DNA of 64,000 nt from Opisthorchis felineus (Eukaryota; Platyhelminthes; Trematoda; Opisthorchiida; Opisthorchiidae), in contig SJOL01009466.1 in the NCBI GenBank assembly GCA_004794785.1, positions 3,714-67,713 of the forward strand, given 5' to 3'. Shown here piece after piece: positions 58,501 to 64,000 of this stretch (its first letter is position 1; each line of letters opens with the position of its first letter). Below the pieces are notes generated by a model. That model was not told where the DNA came from. It saw nothing but the letters and a program-made list of their open reading frames with translations, and did no database searches. Position numbers and translations under genes: made by a program.

Positions 58501-60275
58501 CTCCCGAGCTGAGCATTAAACCGTTCGGCCACGACTCTTTCCCAAATGGAAGGTTCACGGTTCGTGTGAACCGGTTCGTGAACCGTCTTAGCGACTCACT
58601 CACCCCACGCACATGGGAGGGGATTCACCAGTAGAGTCACATTCACGTAACTCGATTCGTCTCCTTCAACTCACAGCTGCATCGAAAGTCCTATAAACAA
58701 TCGGTTAGTCAGGTGTGCTAGGTGATTTCGGACAGTGGAACACTCCTGTTACATGCATTGCAGTTATCTTCGCGCTGTATGTGTGCCGTGTTAGTGCCAT
58801 GTGACGTTATCCACCCGCATTTTCCCATACTTCGATCAGCGGAACCTATAGTGGAAGAAGCTACGAAGAAAATGAGCGAAAAAGACTTATTCATAATGTG
58901 CGAAGTTGGTGATCGCGATCAGTAAGTTTATTGTGCACAATGTTTACCGTTTTGCTATGCAGTGCTGTTCACTACTCTACATTTTATGAAATCTAATAAG
59001 GTAAGGGTATATTCCATTCAACGTATTCAATCAACCAGCCTCTGTGGGATTCTGTGTACGAAATGAAAGTTTACATCGACCATTATTTGAGTGCATTTGT
59101 GCCGGTGTACAGAGTTGGTGTGACCCGTCTTTGGGTTGAACGACCGTCATCCGGGACCTTGTAAGCTGTCTCGCCATTTATGTTCGGTTTTGGAAAGGGC
59201 ATATCCTCCCACAAATTGAGTGTTGCTGTAGAGATTTTCGTATGAGTCACGGGCTGTGCTGCCTACTCATACTTCTCCACGAAGAGTTGATTTTCAGGAT
59301 ATCCTTTGACTCAGTTCATCCCACAGAGAATAGAGTCAATGAAGACCGTTGATCGGCATAACGCACATTGACGTTCTCCAGAATGGTGATGGTTAACACC
59401 AAACCGACGGACGAAGTTCACCCCACCTAGACGACGAAACTTCCGTTTTGGTGGATTACTTGGTAGTTCCTCCTATGAGACTGTTGCTCGAAATGAGGTT
59501 ACAAATGTTATCACTGTGGTATTAAGCCAAATTTTACTGAAACTTTTGCACACATCTCAAATTGGTTGACGTATTCACATCACTCGGGTTTTCTTCTTCG
59601 TTTCTTCCGATAATGACGCGATTCGCTTTCTTGACTTACAAAGAATTTCATTTACATGAGGTATTATTTTTGTCGGCTCGCTGAAGAACTATGCTTGTTT
59701 ATATCCAGTCCCGTCTACCTTTATGTTCGTGCCATATCTGTATGAGAGTTTGGAGGAAACTTATAGATACAATGTTATTTTTTTAAGCCGAGTGGTATTT
59801 AAAGTATCAACTAAGCTTCGAAAATATGTGTACTTTTATCGGGTCCATCGAATTTTTTGGGTCCACATGCTGATGAATTACACGCAAAACATAAGGTTCA
59901 GACTTTTGTGGGTCTGTTCGATTGGTCAGTATGGATGTGCTGTGATCATGCCGATGACAGTACTTACTTGGGTGACTACCAGTTATCAGTTGTCAGAACC
60001 ACTTCCCACATCACATTGAGAGTCATGGAAATGGAGTTGCTGGAGTTGCCATTCGATGGAAAGTCTCAAGGTGTTCGCTATTATATTCAGTAAGACGCTT
60101 AGGCACGTCAAATCCCGTTAAAATTCGCTTTCGTCTTCTCTCCCCTTGAATTAATGTTGATAGGAAACTTTTCACTGCTTTTCTTCAATGTAGTTGGAAA
60201 ACGGCAACCAATCCTTTCCGAACACACCCGGTTTTCAAGTTAACAGAAATTCCGACTCTATTGTCCTTTTATCTG
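55350..60275 (+). CDS. TXNDC17: TXNDC17 (TRP14)-like thioredoxin-fold protein, 3 of about 4 exons
   Basis: This is a cytosolic thioredoxin-related oxidoreductase; the mammalian form is reduced by thioredoxin reductase and acts on selected disulfides and cystine. The inferred join is 55350-55519, 58840-58921, 60194-60275, then an unfound last exon. All introns are GT-AG and phases agree (1, 2, 0). The active site WCPDC is at about 55497-55511, with AEPIVEEA directly after the junction. FIMCEVGDRD then joins HWKTATNPFR, and IPTLL carries the cis-proline. From Met at 55366 there are 106 residues, against about 123 in human. The missing 15-20 C-terminal residues belong to an exon I could not identify, and a 5' non-coding or short coding exon probably precedes 55350. 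Confidence 0.85.
55520..56111. other. TXNDC17 intron, 5' part
   Basis: Nothing recognised. Confidence 0.4.
56112..56212 (-). repeat. Hammerhead-repeat family, arm fragment
   Basis: The complement reads GAGATTCAGCTGGGTTCC-GGTGA, CAAAACCAAACTGGTATAC and GATGAGTGTGTAAG, preceded by CAACTGAATGTGCTGCACAC as at 8310-8330. No ribozyme core adjoins it. Confidence 0.7.
56213..57945. other. TXNDC17 intron, middle
   Basis: No recognised feature. Confidence 0.4.
57948..58548 (-). mobile_element. SINE family 2, two copies or one split copy
   Basis: 57955-58015 has AGCCAAGAATCACTGTACAG and GATCGCCAGCGGTG (body only). 58435-58548 has TTGGGTACCATCAGCAGTGC and GCGCATCTGAC, then the B-box zone and the head complement TTAAACCGTTCGGCCACGAC. 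Whether the 420 bases between belong to one element is unclear. Confidence 0.55.
58840..58921 (+). CDS. TXNDC17: TXNDC17 second recognised exon
   Basis: Acceptor ATACTTCGATCAG, donor CA|GTAAGT. It encodes EPIVEEATKKMSEKDLFIMC and EVGDRD, matching the strand-helix after the active site. The intron before it is 3.3 kb and contains repeats. Confidence 0.87.
59860..60093 (+). other. Open frame with coding character inside TXNDC17 intron, unrecognised
   Basis: The frame reads KVQTFVGLFDWSVWMCC, YLGDYQLSVVRTT, RVMEMELLELPFDGK and GVRYYIQ, and ends at a good donor, TTCA|GTAAGA. It looks like protein rather than noise, but I do not recognise the family. It could be an exon of a nested or alternative transcript, a retroelement piece, or chance. 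It is not needed for the TXNDC17 join. Confidence 0.3.
60194..60275 (+). CDS. TXNDC17: TXNDC17 third recognised exon (cis-Pro loop)
   Basis: Acceptor TTCTTCAATGTAG, donor CTG|GTGAGT. It encodes HWKTATNPFR, THPVFKLTEIPTLLSFYL; IPTLL holds the conserved cis-proline. It ends in phase 0. The candidate block QDNAEFLSLFGPP at 60495-60537 follows an AG but is in the wrong phase, so it is not included. Confidence 0.85.
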
Positions 60276-61277
60276 GTGAGTCCTAATCGAAAATGACGGT
60301 TTGTTGCATCAACGATGTTCATGTTACCTTCAATGTTCGTCGTCATTCCCTGGTCTTGATAAGATTACGAGTATTAACTTCTGAAAAGTACTGTCGCAAT
60401 GCGTTGCTGAGGAAGGTTGTTTATGCTTTGCAAAATTGATCTTTTCCTCGACGGTTGTTCCGAATACATTGGTTTACATGTCCAAATTGCAGACAAGATA
60501 ATGCCGAATTTTTGTCGCTGTTTGGACCACCTAAGGTTTGTTCCCCCGCCAAAGCACTTCATTCCTTCAGCTCAAAGCGTCTGACCACCGAATCTACAAC
60601 GATTCCGGTGGGCGGGAAATTTTTTCACTTCCAGATCACGCAACCGCACTTTTGGTAATACGCAACGGTAGCTGTAACGATGGCCAGTTTCTGGAAATTC
60701 CCCGTTGTTGTTCATGTTTAATGCTCATCCAAAGTTCGAGGGCGACTTCACTATGTTCGTTTATGTATGCTGAGTCAGTCTTCCGTAAAGTAGCCAGCTT
60801 TTTTGACTGTTTACGGGTGAGGAATGTATCTGTTCCATGGGATCTCGTCCGTAAGTTTGTTGCTTCGTGAATCCTTTCACCATCCTTTTATTGATGCTCA
60901 CTTTTTTCGCGAGTCGATTTCCCAAGTTATGCTCCAGTCCATCCACTTCTGCCCTCTAATAATTCACCATTTGCTTCATTTCGTGACTGGACACAACTCA
61001 TTTTTGTATGCTGAATTATTAATTTCTGCTTCAACGTCTAACATGCAGCGCTTTTCACGCAGTCAACCCTGTTGTGTAGTGTGCGAAACGTTATCAAGGC
61101 TTCCGTTTTTCTTGATTGAACCCTTTCCCGTCCAAGTTAAAACATTCACATTTTTAACACGTACCGCTCAGGTCGGCTGTTCGCGGATTTGGATTTCACA
61201 GAACTCTTCAAACAATATGTTGTGTGCCACCAAAGCTATTATCTGATCGCTAACTGCCCCCTTGGATAACAGGTACC
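60276..61277. other. Region expected to hold the last TXNDC17 exon
   Basis: The C-terminal exon should lie here or beyond. Several protein-like frames occur, for example RLFADLDFTELFKQYV at about 61175-61215 after CGCTCAG, but that one needs phase 1 while the upstream exon ends in phase 0. None is supported. Confidence 0.35.

Positions 61278-61307
<30 letters not shown>
61278..61307. repeat. (TA)n microsatellite
   Basis: About 29 bases of uninterrupted TA repeat. Confidence 0.97.
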
Positions 61308-61308
<1 letters not shown>

Positions 61309-63121
61309 AAGCTCTTGGTTGTCCAGTAGGTGCCCCAAGGTGTTTCGAGTTTGAGTCTGAGAGAGGCCCCTCAGCTGATTGAGCTGCACACGAAGCATAG
61401 AGTTGGTCAACAGGAGATTATGTCTTGTGGAATCACCAAAGGAAAAATGTGCCGTTTAGCTGTTGCATGAAAGTGCAGTCTGGGCGGTGTAAATGACCGA
61501 GTTCGCTAAACAAAGAATCGCACTTGGCTTCACGTTCCATTTTTGCGGCAGATCGACTCAATGTGGTAACGCCAGAAGTAGATATCACGGCCGATTTCAT
61601 CCTCGGCTCACTTTGTTTTCTTCCTATCTAAACAGCAAATAGAAATGAAATTTCAATATGGCAGTGTCTATTGGTACTGCCCATTGGATATTCGTTCGCC
61701 CGAATGCTCACACTCAGACATGGACGTAAAAGGATGTGAGACGTAATAATAAGGCCTGTTTACATCCTAAACAGTTTCCCCAATGTTGTGGTGGTCTTAA
61801 GACAGGAGTCGTCACTTTATGGTTGGATTTCAGGGCGAAATCAGTGAAAACTTGCTAGCTTATCGGAATTAATAATAAGGGATTTCCCATGCCCTGAAAT
61901 GTACTGACTTTGAACAATTCGAACTGGCCTTCGTAACGCCTCATATCCCTTCAGAACGCAACATTATGTTTTAGCACTTCCTAATACACGTTGAAGTCAT
62001 CAAACAAAACCGAGAGAAGCGAGTGGTTTCACGCAATTGTTTTATTTTCAGTGTACGACAACGTTCTAGGCGTTGCCATCGGTAACTCAACTACTTTCCT
62101 TCGATCGATGCATCAAATTAAACTAAATTTGCTTCCACGTTCGTCTGTTCGAAAATCCATCACCGGATGCTGCTAAAAGGTTGACTTGACTTGACCTGGC
62201 CTCAATAAAGTAGTCTCAAACGACGGCCTGTGTGCGAACTGTCAATGATAGACTCATCCCGCCTGCCTGGTTATCCTTGAATCCGAAGGGCAACCGAGCA
62301 TCGATGTTTCACGGCGTCTCAAAGATCCACAAGGAGAACCTCGTCAGATCAGTCGTGGGTTACACGACCACACCAACTTAAAAACCCGTAAAATTCCAAA
62401 ACCGAATTATTCATCCGCTCTAGAATGATTTGACGAGCAACTTTAAAGATTCTTCTCATTTCGTTGGTAACTTAATACTAGAAAGCTTACGCAAAAATGC
62501 GGCCTTTCTCGGTTATGACGTATCGTCATCATACACCTGCGTACACTCAAAGCCTTGCAATTTTGCACCGTCTGCTAGATGACGCATCCCTAACCGCGCG
62601 TACTAATTTGTCACATATCGGTGTTGTGTCTGGAATCGGGCTATGCCTACGCTCATCTTCACATTCAAACAGACTTTGTACGGAAAAACAGAGTAGCCAT
62701 GGTCTCCCAAATCGCACCAACGATGGCAACTATCTTCGCCGGATACCTAGAGGAACTGATGATGAATCAGTTCCCACACCCACTGTGTATTTAATTTCAT
62801 TATCTTGCTGAGACTCTTATGATGGCGCAACGAGAATTTTCAGGGGAGTTGCCACATTTTCTGAACAGTTTGCAACGACGTAAACTACCCCCGCATTTAT
62901 ATGTCCGGACCGTTCCCTCAGCTTCTCGGACTGTTTTTTAGAGCCAACGAATCAGATTTTGATGTGACCTTGTGTCGTAAAGCGACCCATTTTAGACAGT
63001 GTGTGGGTTATTTTTCATGCCACGTTTGAACATGGAACTGATAAGCAAAGCTAAAATGATACGTTCTGATGGAAACTTCAGAACATTAGGGATATGCTGC
63101 GGTAAAACAACTATCTTGTAT
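61308..63121. other. Downstream flank, nothing recognised
   Basis: Short frames only; no motif, repeat head or splice structure recognised. Confidence 0.45.
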
Positions 63122-63515
63122 TGGTGAAATACATTCATTTGCAAATTAAGCTGATGTTCACGGGCGACTCGGCTAAATCCCAGCTGAATCCCTCGTTTTA
63201 AAATATTCTCCAACTGAGTGTGGTGCTAAAGGGCCACCTCATATTTTATTTGTTACGGTATTCGGGACATCGCGATATATTTTTCTGACAGATAACTTTT
63301 TTGAGTTGAGTGCGCCGTCAGGAAAACATCGAGTACCTCGCACTGATAAGGCACTCGATCAATCGCAGGCAAGTCGGAACCAAGAAAACAGAACCACCTT
63401 ATCAGCTTGGCTCATTAGATTGCTGAAAACTCTCCCACGACCGGTTTCGCCCTTCTTGGGGCTCACCAAGTAGGCTCAGTCCCCGAGTGTTCGTCAATTT
63501 TCTGTTCTACTTGAA
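63122..63515 (-). repeat. Hammerhead-repeat family, minus copy with decayed ribozyme and downstream arm
   Basis: In minus sense the order is CTTCAAGTAGAACAGAAAAT, CACTCGGGGACTGAGCCTAC, the ribozyme site (63475-63433), about 230 bases, then the arm ATTCAGCTGGGATTTAGCCG to AATGTATTTCACC (63200-63122). The core reads TTGGTGA instead of CTGATGA, so two core bases are changed. GAAACCGGTC and stem II are kept, and helix I retains five pairs. It is probably inactive. An arm after as well as before the ribozyme suggests that full elements carry repeated units. Confidence 0.75.
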
Positions 63516-64000
63516 GCTTATCAACTATTCGGATTCCCTGCCGCGCACGGAATGCTGAGCGAATTCGTTCGGTTTTATCGGAACTTGACGTTCGTGCACT
63601 TCACAATTGAAAACACTATTAGCGGTCACTTGGTACGTGCTAAAGACCCCATCAACGCATGTGACTAAACTAACTGCAATGAGTGAATCTGTTATGGGGA
63701 TGGCAATGCTAACTACAAAGGAGGGACGAAGAGGCAACGGAGTGAAGAACACAAAAGACATGCACGTTTTCCACCCTAACATCCTCCGCAATTCCGAAAA
63801 CTGGAGGAAGACTCAGCTATTGCTCTGCATGCCTTGATGAAAAACCACAATGTTTTATCTGATGAGGCTCAATTCAGACAATGCACGCGGAACCATGCTG
63901 TGCGGAAGCCTTAGCCGTTCACAGACAACCTGCCTGTGTCGATCGAAACCCCGCTTAGTCCGTATTCGTTGTCTGGTCGGGGCTTACAAGCACGAATCAA
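63516..64000. other. Right edge, nothing recognised
   Basis: Open frames on both strands are short and carry no known motif. Confidence 0.4.

Noticed and set aside
60495..60537. QDNAEFLSLFGPP as last TXNDC17 exon
   Set aside because: It needs two codon bases from upstream, but exon 3 ends in phase 0; in phase 0 the site gives an immediate stop.
1..64000. CRISPR arrays, operons, prokaryotic defence systems
   Set aside because: No regularly spaced repeats or bacterial gene layout; introns, SINEs and LINEs show that the DNA is eukaryotic.

Overview
The window is eukaryotic. It holds a multi-exon gene with GT-AG introns, tRNA-derived SINEs, several LINE families, a hammerhead ribozyme inside a repeat, and decayed Ty3/gypsy and mariner pieces. 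The gene content and repeat style fit a parasitic flatworm, most likely a digenean trematode with a large, repeat-rich genome of the Fasciola type. That placement is an inference; no species marker was seen.

The main feature is one plus-strand gene covering about half the window (6.9-38.9 kb). It is an orthologue of RAD54L2 (ARIP4), an SNF2/RAD54-family ATPase. I resolved it into 16 coding exons whose splice phases all agree and which give about 1,920 residues. The order is: an acidic N-terminus with two SUMO-interaction motifs, the DEXH half of the motor (GLGKT, DEGH, TGYPLQN), the helicase-C half ([20 protein letters not shown]), the conserved tail blocks of the RAD54L2 family, and a very long Ser/Thr/Gln-rich C-terminal exon. 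The true 5' end probably lies in exons I could not identify.

A second plus-strand gene occupies 55.3-60.3 kb. Three exons encode most of a TXNDC17 (TRP14) thioredoxin-like protein with a WCPDC active site. Its last exon was not identified.

The rest is repeat matter. 0-6.7 kb: LINE fragments on both strands, three SINEs (two inserted in a LINE) and a gypsy reverse-transcriptase scrap. Introns of RAD54L2: a foldback element carrying an apparently intact hammerhead ribozyme (8.1-8.5 kb), a SINE inserted inside a SINE (12.1-12.5 kb), a mariner fragment (17.6 kb), a minus-strand LINE (19.2-21.2 kb) and a nearly full-span decayed LINE (25.8-29.0 kb). 39-55 kb: intergenic DNA with LINE pieces, a second tRNA-like SINE family and a decayed hammerhead repeat (44.3 kb). 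56-64 kb: more copies of the hammerhead repeat and of the second SINE family, and a TA microsatellite.

All reconstruction was by eye. Exon joins rest on splice consensus, phase agreement and recalled family similarity, not on transcript data.
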